A DNA stretch of 64,000 nucleotides, taken from contig NC_090698.1 of the NCBI RefSeq assembly GCF_040954835.1, forward strand, positions 66,657,284 through 66,721,283. Reading direction: 5' to 3'. How positions within the stretch are numbered: position 1 is the first letter of the stretch; each line of letters begins with the position of its first letter. Positions 38,288-50,814 of the stretch are shown piece by piece. The stretch is from Lepisosteus oculatus. Its lineage: Eukaryota; Chordata; Actinopteri; Semionotiformes; Lepisosteidae. The position numbers were made by a program, and so were the translations under genes. A model generated the notes under the pieces. That model had not been told where the DNA came from and ran no database searches. It worked only from the letters and a program-made list of their open reading frames with translations.

Positions 38288-40421
38288 CTAGAACAGAAAC
38301 ACGTACAGTAGGTGCCGTCAGACGGACGGCGGTGATGATGATGATGAGATTTGGAGGATACCACAATGCCTCATTTCAGGTGGGGGGTACACAACGGTGG
38401 TGGAGGGGAGTCCCCATGAGCTGTAAAACACTCCGATTGAAGTGTCCAGAAAAGACCTACCCAAGTGTAAGGAATCATTTATCCTCTTTATCCACTGCCT
38501 GAAACTCACAGTAACTAAGGCACAGCTGGCCAATCCTGACCATCTCTCAGCTTGGCTGTTAAACTAAACCAGCAGTTTACTTAACTCGACCAGTTTAACT
38601 AATCCCACTGGCCTTCCAGGGTTGAAACGTTGGAAACTTTCCGGAAAAATATTCATTACCTTGTCTAAACCAAGGTAATGTCCATCTAATTAACTGTGGA
38701 TAATTCATAAACTACCAAGCATTCTTCAGCACTTTCATGATTTTTGCATTAGATAGATAAAAAGATACTTTATTAGGTTTCTATGAACACAACCCCTCCA
38801 CACACACACAGTGGTGCTCCACAAAAGCAGCTAAATTATATTTTAAATCACTCGTTTAATTTCAGCTTTTAGCAAACAGACTGAAACAATCCAAAAGCCT
38901 TCTGAAAAATGCAATAACATACAGTATCACCCGACTTCTCCAGCCAGATGGCCTGCCCGCGTTTCCTCCCAACTCTGACTGGTTTTTAGATTTAGGTTAG
39001 TAAGCCCTTTGCGCGCACACACACACAAAACCTTCAGCCTCGCCCTTCTTTCAGTACCGCTCCGAGCCACAGCTCCAGTGCATCACCAAGCTGCTGTCTG
39101 ACCCCCCTCTCAGCTCCTGGAGAGACCCGGGACTTCACTGCCCCGAAGACACTCCCTCAATGCGCTGAACGGGGCTTTAAGCGTTTCTGCAACATTTTAA
39201 ATGACCGTTCAGCAGTGTTATTGTCGATATCCGTTCCATTAGAAAAAGTCGCAGACCCGTCAAATTTGGGTTTCCAGACTCTTTATAAGGATGTGCGGTT
39301 ATATAAAGACAAATGCTGAAGGCTTTCAAAGAATGCTGAGGAAATAAACCCAATGTAAACATTTTGCACAGTTTTTCCCGCGATTCGAAAAAATAAAACT
39401 GCACCGTAAAAAAAAAAACACATGGGAAGCGTCGAGAAAGCTACTGTATGCCTATACTGTAACGAAAAGTTACATCTGTCTGATAACGTCTTACAGCCCG
39501 TCACCAGTGATTTGAACTGGAAACGCTTGAAGTCGCATTACGTTTACGAAACGCAGTTTGTTCGCAGAAGGAAACTGGGGTCGTTCACCCTTCCGAGTTC
39601 AACCTTTGAAACGCCACACAGATCCTGAATGTAAAACGTATTTTTTTCCCCCCAAAAAAACGTGAATGAATGGCGAACGTTTCCAATACTCGTCTACGTT
39701 GACGTGGTGTTACGGAGTGAGAGTGTGGGTTACCCATACCAGTTGGGCGGTTTATTCTGTACGGTGCAGGTGAATGAAATACGGATTAATCCGGAGATTT
39801 TACATTCCTCCAAATGCTACGGTAGTTCCCGATCCAGCAATCATAAAAATACATTTTTACGAAGCCGAAGGTCCATGGTGAAATCTAATTTATAGTAGAA
39901 CTATTGAGAAACGATCACAAAATGCTACTCAACCTTTCCTTTTTGGAAGTACTACGTAGTATGTCTTCCCCCCCCCCCCCTCACAACGAAGAAGATTGAG
40001 CACTGACGTTTTCGTTAATATAACAGCTCCTGCAACCTACAGTACGAGACAACGCGTTCATCGGGGGTGAACTGACCTCCCAACTCGAATATGCACAATC
40101 GCAAATCGCCTTTTCCTTAAAGAGTAGCAGGTGCGAACTGCAAAGCCAGCGCGTCCCTCTGCGTGAATGCACATCTCGGAAGACCGCGGTTCCCCCGAAA
40201 TTACTGCGTCCATTTTTACCTGTTGACTCCGGCTCGCATCGACTGTCTTCTTCCCTCTCGGCTTTCACACTCTCCTTCCCCTCATCTTCCTCCTCGGCCG
40301 CTCCGTGTCCGGTTTCTTTCCGTCTCCGGCCGGCCAGACTTCTGTAAACAATGAATAAAGCCCACACAGACAGCATTACAATAATCCCCCAAACCAGGGA
40401 TGGCTCGTACCCTCCAATCAT
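37491..40421 (-). CDS. STBD1: STBD1, starch-binding domain-containing protein 1 (complete, 2 exons)
   Basis: Glycogen-binding membrane protein (genethonin-1) that tethers glycogen to intracellular membranes and is linked to glycogen delivery to lysosomes. Two exons (40421-40220 and 38287-37491) join in phase 1 to give 332 residues. Residues about 8-27 (LVWGIIVMLSVWALFIVYRS) form a single hydrophobic N-terminal anchor followed by basic GRRRK. The middle (about 30-240) is acidic, proline-rich and looks disordered. Residues 241-332 are a CBM20 domain, with the aromatic/glycine pattern SHEGLGSWGRYVPL, the EVEWKFVLVEDGKICRWE strand pair and the ending HKWWGYL. The length is close to human STBD1 (358). 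Exon 2 is far richer in G+C than its surroundings. It sits next to FAM47E in the same orientation, as in human. Confidence 0.95.
38288..40219 (-). other. STBD1: STBD1 intron
   Basis: Single 1.9-kb intron, GT at 40219-40218 and AG at 38289-38288. It holds a short reversed LINE-tail-like piece (gatactttattagg, about 38764) and C/T and A homopolymers. No other exon seen. Confidence 0.75.
40220..40421 (-). CDS. STBD1: STBD1 exon 1 (membrane anchor)
   Basis: Residues 1-67, from ATG at 40421 to the phase-1 donor acag|gtaaaa. Codes the hydrophobic anchor, then a charged stretch (HGAAEEEDEGKESVKAEREE). Confidence 0.93.
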
Positions 40422-43235
40422 GTCCCCAAAAGAACTAATCTCAGGTCAATCTACGGCTGCTGGGGTGCTTTTCTTGAAGCTGATTACTGGGACATCTGCA
40501 GCTCGGTGGCCAGCGTTAATAGGCTGAATTCACTCCCCCTGTCCTCCCGTCTAATCCGCCTGTCGGCGCACGTCTCTTCAGACCCCTGCTGCGACGCAGC
40601 TAAAGCGCACCGCAATCAGGTGTTTCCCCCAGCAATTGGCTAATTCACGGCGGGCCGGCTGGCTCACGAATGGCGTGCAGGGAAGATACAATCCTCAGGC
40701 AGGGGCAGGCGTGAGAATTTAGAAGCGCACGATTGTGTACAAGACACGCTTTTACGCGTGAACTGTATTCTGACGATAACGGGGAAATGAAATGGACCTT
40801 CTGAATTAAAACCTGCTCACTTGCAAACGGGGCAGGGTCGCTGGCCTCTTGACCATCGTGCGTCAGCAAGAAACACGGGGACTTTTATTCGAAGTTCACA
40901 GATAAATAAGACAAAAACCGTGGGCCATTTCAACGTTTATATTGGTGTGTATTAAATCACTGGATGCAGTCACTTAATTCGCCAGATATCGTATGTTAAA
41001 ATATTCTCTGCACACGCCGTTTTTATGAATTACCAGGATTGATCGATATTTATTAGAGTAGTATTAGAATCGTATTAGTATTCCATAACACCTGGGGTGC
41101 AATCAGGCTTGGTATTTTGTAGGATGGTTGAACTATACTTGAAGAGATACGGAAAATGTTGTTTGGGCTTTATTACCATCACATAAGTAAAACCCTCGAT
41201 AGCTATACTCCCTCCACTGACAAAGTCGCAAAAAAAAATTAAAATGCCGAAACCTAGTAAAGCTGGGTTTGTCACCTCGCTAGAACAAAAGTTTTTCAAT
41301 TTGCAGAAACAATACGTCTCACGCAGTGAAGCTGGTTGCTGGGCAGCGGCCCCGGGCTATATTTACTTTAGATATTCATATAATGGTCAGTGTTTAAGTC
41401 AGAGTTAGATGGTTTTTGTTTGCCTCTTCTGTGTCTGTATCCCTCCCCTGTCAACGTATCCCATCCTCCTCCGCGCAAACTGTACAGCAGACGACAGTCC
41501 TCACAGTTCGTCCAAAAACCCCTCAATTACCACACGGGCAGAGGCCATGGGTTAAATTTAAATTCAAAGAGCTTTCTTGACATGCCCGATGCCAAAGCTG
41601 AAACCATTAACACCACATTTACAGACATTTACAGAACAAACATATTACTGAACATTAACAGACCAGACAAAACGTTATGTGAGGCAGGTTCTCTGTCTGT
41701 TCTTCAAGCTGTGACAGGAGATAAACTGGACTGAAGCTCTGTTGAGATCCCCCCCTCCCAGAAAGAATGGCTAGAGGAATAAAAACTGTACTTATGTGAT
41801 TTAGGGTCTCGTTGCTGGTCTGTGGGTGTGTCCATAGTTCTAGCATCTTAACATGTCTAAAATTGTTCAGTTCCATTCTTTTATGGCTGATCCTGACAAT
41901 GAAAAACGTATTAATAGAAAAATCATGCAATGGCCTCTCCCATTGTATTGTTTAAAAATGTTCAGGAGACTCACTCTTTTTAAATTACATACTTTGAGGA
42001 GATATCTTTAAGAAAGTAATTAAAGGGTAAAGAAGATTCTAACTGCTTACCTTAACCCTGAAAGTGTAATTGACCTTTTGTATCATTTATTCCACTGGGC
42101 ATTGACATAATTCGCTGAAAAAAAATGGAGTGAACCAGTGAAACTGTTTTTTTGCCAATATTGAATTGATATTGAATAGTGAATTCGCAATCAAGTCCTT
42201 AGTCCTTAGTTCTGATTCATAGTACGAGTTGCTCTAGAGAGCAGTTTTTCGTTGTTTAGCATAATCTTTCTCCATTCTCTTTCTAAGGAGCAAGAGCAGG
42301 CTTTTCACTCAGAGGGAAAATGATTTTCAACTACCTAGTGTAATTTGCAATTAAACTAAAAGGCTGAACACATCAATCAGTAGACCTCATCGTCGAAATT
42401 CAGTAAGTGTTCATAATCTCAAGGTGGAGTATGTCAGGGTTCCCAACAGGCTACAGTTAATCACAAATTAATTTACTGAACTGCTGCACTCATTTATGAT
42501 CTAATACAAACTCATCATGTCATGACAAGTCTTAAAGGCACTGTGAGTTTAACAAAGAATGTAACAATTGAAACACAGTTAAGAAAAGGAAAAAAAGTCA
42601 TGCAAATGGAAACTGTTACATTTAACAAAGTAGTTAGCCAGGTGAAGTCTTTAAAGATACAGGGAATGTTTCCAAAGCCTATTCTGACCTGGTGGAGGGA
42701 GACATCCTGAGATCACCACACCTGGGACCTGCAAGTCTGGAGGCAGGATTATGGAGACATTACCATCCCCCATCCCTACGGCAGAAGAAGAATCCAGTTG
42801 CAAAGGATGTGTAGGAAAAGTGCTGGCAGCCAAAACAAGACCAGACATTTCCTGTGATCTTTGACTCTAAAGTTTGTTGACTGATGAGCAAATTATTGTC
42901 TCCCTTGAATCATCCTTCATTATGCATGAAAAAAATCATCATTAATTCTTGCATATCAATAGACACAGATGTCTTTGTTAAACAATGAACCTGTTTGGTA
43001 CAGTATGTGGCAATGCTGGTTGAACTGCTGACAGTGCTTTCAAGAACAAGTTCTATGAAATGTCATCCCAGAGACACAAATACAATTTATGGTTTTAAGT
43101 AATATGTATTCAGATTTGCATTACAAGTACGCAATAAACACAACACAGACTTTTTTAGGAGCTAATGAAGAGTGTATTTTAACAAAGAGGAATGTCACAA
43201 GCACAGACTGCAAATAATATCAATACAGAGTCATG
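40422..43235. other. STBD1-FAM47E intergenic region
   Basis: Holds the STBD1 promoter/5' UTR (GC-rich up to about 40900) and the FAM47E 3' end. The rest is AT-rich. I find no exon, RNA gene or recognisable mobile element; open frames are short and unsupported. Confidence 0.55.
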
Positions 43236-43367
43236 CTACAAATATGAAGCTGGTCTTGCATGTGTTGCTGTTGAACCGAGAGCACCAGGTCCGTTTCTGT
43301 TTGCTTTGTTGCTATCCTTTTGGAACTTTTCTTTTTCATCCTCTTGTGTAAACAGCTTCTGGAGAAA
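43236..43367 (-). CDS. FAM47E: FAM47E exon 8 (terminal)
   Basis: Codes FLQKLFTQEDEKEKFQKDSN and a polar tail, TAG at 43238-43236. Acceptor ctcttttcag. The tail is longer than in human. Confidence 0.88.
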   Translation of the reverse strand, partial: FLQKLFTQEDEKEKFQKDSNKANRNGPGALGSTATHARPASYL

Positions 43368-45234
43368 CTGAAAAGAGAGAGCTTCAGATGAGCATGATAA
43401 ATAACACAACACAACAAGTCTCTGTAGTGTAATTGTATTTATACATATTCACTTTGACACAGGAAGAAGGTTACAAGATTTTTAAATTGCAGGGATGTAC
43501 ACTGTAGAGTATAGTGTATATGGAAGTAGCCTATGCTTTTGAACAACCTAGTTATCATTTTTGGACAATTACTGTTGGACAACTACTCTGATTTTCTTAT
43601 TCAAATAAGAAGGAGGAATACAATACTTTAGCTGCTGAGCCTGAAGAAGACACCTGAAGCCCTTCATAAGCCTCATCAATGGCAGTTGGTGTTGTATAAA
43701 GTGAGATGAAAATGTGCCTCTGTTCTCACCATTGGCTCCCGCATTCCTTTGTTGAGAATGAACTGCTTGAAGGCCAGTGTCCCATGCATCTGCTTCAACT
43801 CTTCATCCTTCATATGAGGATAAAGAACAGTCACGTGATTTACAGGCACTGCTTGTGTTATCAGCGGTGTGTAGAAACCAAGCAACAGACCAATTAACCC
43901 ATGGTTATGGGTAAACAAAATTAATCTCAGTGTCTACAGTTTCCATAATTCTCAAAATTCTACTTATCTGCTTTAAAACAACCTTTGAAAAAACATCAGC
44001 TCTTGAAAATTTACCACAGATTGTTTTCAACACCTCTTTGGAAAGGATAATTTACATTTACTAAGCAAAACCAAGAACATGGAGGGAAATATATTTATAA
44101 CTACAAATGAAATAAATAATAAATTAATAATAAGGACCAGGAGTCCTTTAATTTATTTTAATTTGAAAAGCTTTTTACATATGCTCATGTGGATTCATCT
44201 AAAAAGTTCTGACGTTTTAAATGGTGGTCACATGAAAGAGCAATTTTATAAGATTTCTTATTAAATGTTTGCAGAATCATTATATATTTTTTATAACCAG
44301 AATCATGCCAATATCATTATCAATAAGATCTATCTACACTAGAATGACAGAACAATCAAGTATAGGTTTTAGCATTTTTTAACTTAATTTCTTTGTGATT
44401 TATTAGACCTTTACTGCAGCACGTGTTATTAAAAACCACTTTGCGTGCCAATAATGGAAGGCGTGCTAATTATTATTCGAGCATTTTAGACATCTTTAGG
44501 TTCAAATAGCTTAGTTACACATCTAAAAACATCAGCTCACAACCTTTGAAAGCTGTAGCTCTCATAAGCCTCTCAGACAAAGAGAACATTAGAACATTAG
44601 GTGAGAAAATGTGAATGACCCTTGGACTAAAGGGATTAACAATCCTATGTATGTATGGGATTAAGATCTAGTCTCTCCTTGAGAGGAAAGGGAGGTCAAG
44701 GACTTCACAGCCCTGCACTGCAGTCTTCTGACACTTCTGTGCAGTTTCTCTTATGGTCAAGTGAAATGATGTTATCTTGAATTTAAACCAAGGCATGAGA
44801 ACCAATGGATTTAGATGCCTGTGACAGAATGAAGTAGTTTTCACAATTGGCTAAACTATTCACTGTACAATTCATGAATGTGGTTAAAGTAAAAGATACT
44901 GTAAGCATTTAATTGCACTTGTGCATATCACAAATAAATTGGACTGAACTGAGATTACATGTTTTTCTTCGTAACTTCATACATTTTTTAAATCTGGTAA
45001 GAATAATCAGAATGTACTGTATATAACATTTGGTATATTTATTTAACATTATTAACATTATTATTATTAATAACATTATTAACATCTATTGTTATTGTTG
45101 TATTGTTGTAATTATAATTGTGTCCTGTCTTGTGAAATTTTCTTATTTATTGTTGTAGTCTTCTTATTTATTGTTATTGTCATCCTGTAAAGCGCTTTGA
45201 GAAGCCACCTTTAAAGGCGCTATATAAAATAAAG

Positions 45235-45282
<48 letters not shown>

Positions 45283-48200
45283 ATTAACATTATTTACATT
45301 TATGGGTAAACAAAATTAATCTCAGTGTCTACAGTTTCCATAATTCTCAAAATTCTACTTATCTGCTTTAAAACAACCTTTGAAAAAACATCAGCAAAAC
45401 ATCATCATAGTATCTATCTATAGCCATTACAGTGGGTTTTAAATGAATGAAGTGCTAAATTAACAAAGAAGAAAGCATTTTATAAAATAACTGGAAATGT
45501 TTAACTCATGATTTTATATATACAGGATATTAGTCTTTTTAAACATAAACCATGATCTATACTGAGATATCACACTAGTCAGCTTTTACACTGATCACTA
45601 AGTTCCAAAGGAAGAGAAAATTCAGTGTAAGAAATGAGAGGCTTGAACCAGCACAGCAGATAAGATCACCTTTTCACTTGGTTGATTCATTGAAAACTGC
45701 TTTTCTTCAGAGATTATCTTTGGATCTTCTAGCGGTTCATCTGCATTTCTTTTTTTCCATGTTTTAGGATCTAGATACCATGCTCCATATTTTATCTTCA
45801 CCCCACATGACGTCTATAAAAAAGTGACATAAAAATGCAATATTCAAATGCTTTGAAGCGATCACATACTGAAAGTTTACCATAGATTAAGGTATTTTCC
45901 GCAATATGAGCTGCAATTAGCACAAACACAATCAACGTGCTGAGGCGTATGGAAGTACAGTATGTTCAGGTGTTTGTGTTTTACTATGATGGCATTTATT
46001 ATTCAGGTGTTTTGTTTACTTCATCTCCGGTCTCAAATATTTCCCCAAACAAAGAAACAACCTACACTAACTTCAGAACCACTCTTTATTTTAAATCAAC
46101 ATGCATTATAGAGAGCATTCTGATGTCTTCTATCTCTGTGTGGTATGGAAACACGGACATCCTAACAAGGAAAAGACTTCAACGCATTGTTACCTACTGT
46201 AGGCCTCAAAGATCGCTCTCTCTTCAGTTGAATCCTTGTACACGCAACGTACAGTACCACTATATGCGCTAACAAGATTATTGCGGATCCATCTCACCCT
46301 GCGCACGACTTATTTCAGCTGCTCCCCTCAGGTAGACGTTTCAGATCACTGACATCCAAAACTTCCCGTTTCAAGATCAGCTTCTTCCCAACTGCAGTTA
46401 GGCTGCTCAACAAGTAATGTGCCCCCAACAATCAACACCTTAGTATTGTGCTTTATGACCTGTGTCACATTTCAATAGTGATCATTTAATATCTTTTACT
46501 GACACCTACAGGTGACAATTAAAATAGTCATTTTTTTTTCATAAAGGCAACTGTCTGGCTGATATTTATTATGTTGCTACTGTTTTTAAATTGTGTTCAT
46601 TTTTGCCTTCTTTCAAAATTCAAATTGAGTTATTTAACACTTTGAAGTTAGGTTCAGCCTTAAGCACTTTCCCCTCTACTGGAAAATTGTGAGCATTTCA
46701 TAGTTCCAGTTTCAATTTACTGTAAGATCACATGCTCAGATGAAACTAGTACTGCACAATCTTTAAGGCTGTTTAATTGTAGCATACTCCATTACAGTAC
46801 TGAAATATTCACTTAAGTAATGCTTCGGGACTCATTTCTATTTATCCAACAGAAACCAGCATGTTTTAACTTTTTTCTGCAGTAATTCTTTTATAAAAAT
46901 GACATTTCTGACATACAATCATTCTCAATGAAAGTATGCGATTTCCACCAGATTTTGGTGTCAATGAAAGAACAAAATAAAAACTTTAAATACAAATTTG
47001 ATTTACTTATAAGCACTTTTTTAAAACAGGAATAAAATTTATGAGGATGTGAACTTCTTACACTATAAAAGACCATGTATACTCATATCTCAAGTTTAAA
47101 AAAATCAAAAATATTAGTAATTCCTGAAGCTGTAACAATAAATGAAACCCACATGAACTGGTCCTCCACAGAGCACGCACGAGCAGAGACTCATAACCTT
47201 CAGCAAGATATAGCTTTCATGTACATGTATAATAATGGCTGACCTGTGAGAAGCCAAGCCAAACAAACTCTCAGCTGATATCACTGGTAGCTGCTCATTA
47301 GAGTTTATTACGGAATATTCATGAGGGTGATCCTACCTTCTCTGCTTTGATATCTCTTGAAAACTTTGTTTCGGATGCAGTCTCCCGAGGTAGTTCTTCC
47401 ACAGACATCCGGAGCTCTGCAGGAACACTGTTCAGTTCCACCACCTGGATGGGAACTGTGAAGGGGGGCTTGATCTCGTAGCCACTGCCAAAAAGGCTCA
47501 CGAGAGTGGGCTCGTCAATGTTATTGCTCTCTCCTCCCTGCGAAGTGCAACCGTTTTAGTAGTTCTCTAGAAAACGCGGCTGCGTCTTCAACAAAAAAAA
47601 CTTAAATGTAACCCCCCCCCCCCACCAACACACACATGCACAAAATCTGTAAGGTCTTCTGTCACAAGACATTCCGTTAACCCAATATCCAGGAGACTGT
47701 GCATGTCTCTTCTGTGGATTTAAATGTACTGTAAACTCGTGTGCCTCACTTTAAGATAGATTTTAAATTTAAAGGATTCAAACAGGTATTAAAAGTAGCT
47801 GAGTACAATTTTACTCAATACTACAGACACATGCCATTTATGGCAGACACATTTTATTTTGCACATGTCAACACAAACATAGTCTATAGTCTTAGTAGTA
47901 CATTTCCAGGCTGCAGGATCCATCCTGAACAGCGTGAGCACACTTACATTGAGTCTGCCCCATTGTTCTCCAATTTTTAAACTAGAGCTTACTCACAATG
48001 ACAGAAGCACACTCCTCAACATTTTTTGTAAAACAATTATTGAACAGATTTCTACTGAACAGAACAAGGGAGGAGTCTAACAGCTTTTAACAGAAACATT
48101 GAAAATGTCAACAGTGAAGACAGAGGAAAAAGCGAACTATGAATACTCAAAACCTATACATTTTTAAAATGTATAAAATATTTTCACCTTGTTTTGTACT

Positions 48201-50814
48201 ACAATATATTGTTGGCCGTAACTCAGATTCATTTTCAGATTTTTCACAAATGAAAAACACCTTCATATTTAGGATAAAACACAGCAGAATCAGTGATTTT
48301 GGAGCAATTTCATACAGAAGTACAGTCATGAACAGTGACACTTACCAAAGAAACAACCCAGTCACAGAACTCCTTTGTCACCTTTTTAATGTCCTCATCA
48401 TGAGATGGAGAAGGCAGCCTTTTCACTTTTACCTTCCCGTCATCTTTTGTAGAATCTTCTTTCAATGGAAGCCATTTATAAGGATTTTTTTGCTTTGAGT
48501 CATCAGTCCTAGGGACCCCAAAATGCGTTGGAAGTGATTAAAATAGGATAAAGCTGTTTGTTATGTAACAATAACATTTGTGAACATAAAACAGTTGCTC
48601 CTTAGAGGTGTGTATAAAAATATGAATTCTTCATTCAAAAGGAAGAGTTTTTACTGGTAAATTGTATAAAAAGTACATAACTATATAACAATATCAGGAA
48701 CTGTTTGATACATTAATTATTTGTTTCTGAATTAAGTGTAATGTTAACAACAAAAAAAGACATATTTAGAAGTCATCAATAATTTATACTGGGGAAAAAA
48801 TCCCCACATACAATTTTGGAAATGCTTATTGAAACAGTATGTGTACTGTGCAAATTCCACATTAATAGATGAATATCCTTTTTGTGAAAAGGAAATGGTA
48901 AGCAGCAGAACATTGTATTACATGCTACAATGTCACTGGTTGTCAGAAAGATCTTAACCACCTCTAGGTTTATGTAAAAACGATGTAAAAGTCTGATACG
49001 ATTGCAGAGTTTTAAATATGTGGTGAATACAATGTCTCTTGAGAAGGAACATACACATGATCCGAGACATCAAAATTTTACTCAATAAAAAGAGGATTAT
49101 TTTAAGGTAATTATAAGAAAACACAAAATATAATGCTGTGAGTCCTTAACAGCTAGAACATAAAAAGATATAAACTTATGCCCTGACATAATGGAATTAT
49201 ACATAAAAGGTCTATAAAGGTATCAATCTACAAATTCGACATACTGTAGATCTCAGTAAAGCCAAGTAAGATTAAACCTCCGTTCAGTGGAAGTATACTT
49301 GCATGACACTGGTGGAATGTCTCGTGCTCAGATTTGACCCTGATGGGTTTAGGTTCATTCTTTCACACTGGCTGGACGAGTCCTCCTCATTCTTTTCTTC
49401 AAGGTCTGGAGTGCAAGATCCTAACTCATTGGTCAAATGCATCTCTGGGTCAAGGACATCTACTACCTTGTCCAAAAGCTAGATGAGATAATGGCAATCT
49501 ATCAGCAGTGGAAAGTGACAGACAAAGGAAAGTATCAAGCCTGCAGTCACATGGCAAAGATCATAAACCTGTCAGAGTCAACCCACAATTTTTTTAATTT
49601 ATTTAATGCAAGTAAGGTTAAGTGTTTGTTGCATTTCAAGCAATCTAGAAATAAGTATACCATATCAAAAACACACACTCTTCTATAACAGTTACAGTTA
49701 AGGAGGAAGTTAGAATAAATTTATAAACACCAAGATAAAGGTAAAAACGCTTTTAATTGAGAACTGATTACTGACCAGAAAACAGTACAGAAGAAGGGGT
49801 GAATGATCAGATTGCAGTAGATTACTAGAGGAAGCTGCATGAGAACCACAGCTTTTCCTCATTTCCAGCAATGATTTAGATTCTGCTATAGTGAGTTAAG
49901 TTGCACAAGGTAGAAATAAAATCAATCTTGAATATCAGATGGAAAACACTGAGCTTAAAGAAGCTGCTGATAAAAACCATTTATACTGACACATTACTTT
50001 CATCTTCTATGAACCTTGGAATGTCTAGGTGTAGAACTGACATTAGAGGAGGTTAAAGCATTGCAATGCACTAGTCATGTGTTTCAGCACTGGAGGCACA
50101 GAAACGTACCTCTGGACACATGCCCTCCTCTAGGTGGGGATAGAGAGCGAGTGGGTGCTGGGTGAGTCCGTACTCGACCTCGGCAATGTGCTCCCTCCGG
50201 GCCTGCTGCATCGGGGTGAGTTTCGAGAAGCACACCTGCTGCTTAGAGAATCTCTTCCTGGGCATCTTTTCGCTGGTGCTGAAGGAGGGCTCGGCTCCGT
50301 GGATGACAGGAACAGGGCCCTTCTGGGGCCGGGTGAAGTTCTCATCCCCTACAGGAGGTGGATACCCATCTCGGACATCATCCAGCCCGGGTTTTAAGAA
50401 CAGCCAGCAATGCGAATTCAGGGCTCCAGAAAGCTGCTGTTTGTTCTTTGTCTCTTTGAGATATTTTGTCTTTAGCCTTTCCTTGTACCTGCAGATAACA
50501 GTTTATATGAATATTATAACTTATTTGGAAGCTTGCATTTTGTTTACTGATTCTAATATTTTAATTAGGAATTAGAAAACCTCTTAATTCAATAACCCAG
50601 AGTACTCTGATTGATTGATAATCAACAGCAGATACATGTTAGCATAAACAAAGCTCATCACCTTCCAGACCTTAACCAAACATGTTCTGTTATATATATA
50701 TATTTTGCACTGTTTTAAACACAAAGTTGAACTAGATAAATAAATCTTTTACCATGGGTGCCGTCGAACTGTGCTTTCCGACTGAGCAACGGGAAATAAT
50801 CTTGTACCACTCAT
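43236..50814 (-). CDS. FAM47E: FAM47E (eight exons, one uncertain junction)
   Basis: FAM47E belongs to the FAM47 family and is reported to be chromatin-associated; its function is weakly established. Eight exons on the minus strand give about 440 residues (human about 393). Matches to the human protein in order: GLDDVRDGYPPP; LTPMQQARREHIAEVEYGLT then HPLALYPHLEE; LLDKVVDVLDPE; SGYEIKPPFTVPI; VKIKYGAWYLDPKTWKK; LKQMHGTLAFKQFIL then NKGMREP. No signal peptide, membrane helix or catalytic motif. All junctions agree in phase except exon 3 to exon 4. Same orientation as STBD1; human is known to make FAM47E-STBD1 read-through transcripts. Confidence 0.92.
43730..43807 (-). CDS. FAM47E: FAM47E exon 7
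   Basis: Twenty-six residues, DEELKQMHGTLAFKQFILNK then GMREPM, strongly like the human C-terminal block. The acceptor (tatgaag) has a weak pyrimidine tract; donor atg|gtgaga. Confidence 0.88.
43905..44000. repeat. 96-bp direct duplication, copy 1 (FAM47E intron 6)
   Basis: By eye identical to 45300-45395: starts ttatgggtaaacaaaattaa, ends gaaaaaacatcagc. The flanks differ on both sides. Confidence 0.9.
45185..45290 (+). mobile_element. LINE/SINE 3' end with (ATT)n tail
   Basis: cctgtaaagcgctttgagaa, aaaggcgctatataaaataa and then (ATT)n from 45236. The tail type is common at fish non-LTR 3' ends. Confidence 0.6.
45300..45395. repeat. 96-bp direct duplication, copy 2 (FAM47E intron 6)
   Basis: Second copy of 43905-44000, starting right at the end of the (ATT)n tail of the element at 45185. 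Confidence 0.9.
45670..45813 (-). CDS. FAM47E: FAM47E exon 6
   Basis: Forty-eight residues including VKIKYGAWYLDPKTWKKRNA then DEPLEDP, the best conserved block of the family. Acceptor tttttatag, donor aag|gtgatc. Confidence 0.93.
46080..46440 (+). mobile_element. LINE ORF2 C-terminal remnant (jockey/L2/Rex1-like)
   Basis: Frames give IESILMSSISVWYGNTDILT, KRLQRIVT and, after a frame break near 46260, DPSHPAHDLFQLLPSGRRF then SRFKISFFPTAVRLLNK. This is the C-terminal end of fish jockey-superfamily LINE polyproteins. It lies in FAM47E intron 5, opposite strand. Broken. Confidence 0.75.
47337..47537 (-). CDS. FAM47E: FAM47E exon 5
   Basis: Sixty-seven residues with SGYEIKPPFTVPIQVVELNS then VPAELRMSVEELP. 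Acceptor cttcgcag, donor aag|gtagga. Confidence 0.92.
48346..48508 (-). CDS. FAM47E: FAM47E exon 4 (left edge firm, acceptor uncertain)
   Basis: Codes KNPYKWLPLKEDSTKDDGKV, SPSHDEDIKKVTKEFCDWVV and SL to a donor ttg|gtaagt. The better-looking acceptor (ggtccctag, exon from 48508) needs a preceding exon ending with two extra bases, which exon 3 does not supply. A weaker one (gactcaaag, exon from 48492) restores the phase. Either a small exon is missed between 48508 and 49299, or the weaker site is used. Confidence 0.75.
49299..49478 (-). CDS. FAM47E: FAM47E exon 3
   Basis: Sixty residues starting LLDKVVDVLDPEMHLTNELG, directly continuing the human-like order after exon 2. Acceptor tctcatctag, donor caa|gtatac. 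Confidence 0.85.
50110..50488 (-). CDS. FAM47E: FAM47E exon 2
   Basis: Codes residues 21-147, including GLDDVRDGYPPP, FSKLTPMQQARREHIAEVEY and GLTQHPLALYPHLEE. Acceptor ttatctgcag, donor gag|gtacgt. Confidence 0.93.
50753..50814 (-). CDS. FAM47E: FAM47E exon 1
   Basis: MSGTRLFPVAQSESTVRRHP with ATG at 50814 and donor atg|gtaaaa; phase 2 joins exon 2 to make W-Y. No other in-frame ATG with a fitting donor is closer. Confidence 0.85.

Noticed and set aside
37512-38291. 259-codon open frame on the plus strand opposite STBD1 exon 2
   Set aside because: It is a shadow of the very GC-rich STBD1 exon (stop codons are rare on the opposite strand). No recognisable domain; the sense strand has a clear CBM20 domain and matching splice sites.
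37491-38366. STBD1 as a single-exon gene starting at 38366
   Set aside because: The 5' part of that frame is intron: it lacks the membrane anchor, while an ag acceptor at 38289-38288 joins in phase to an anchor-coding exon at 40220-40421.
41390-41734. 114-codon frame between STBD1 and FAM47E
   Set aside because: No homology that I recognise, no splice or promoter context, average composition; probably chance.
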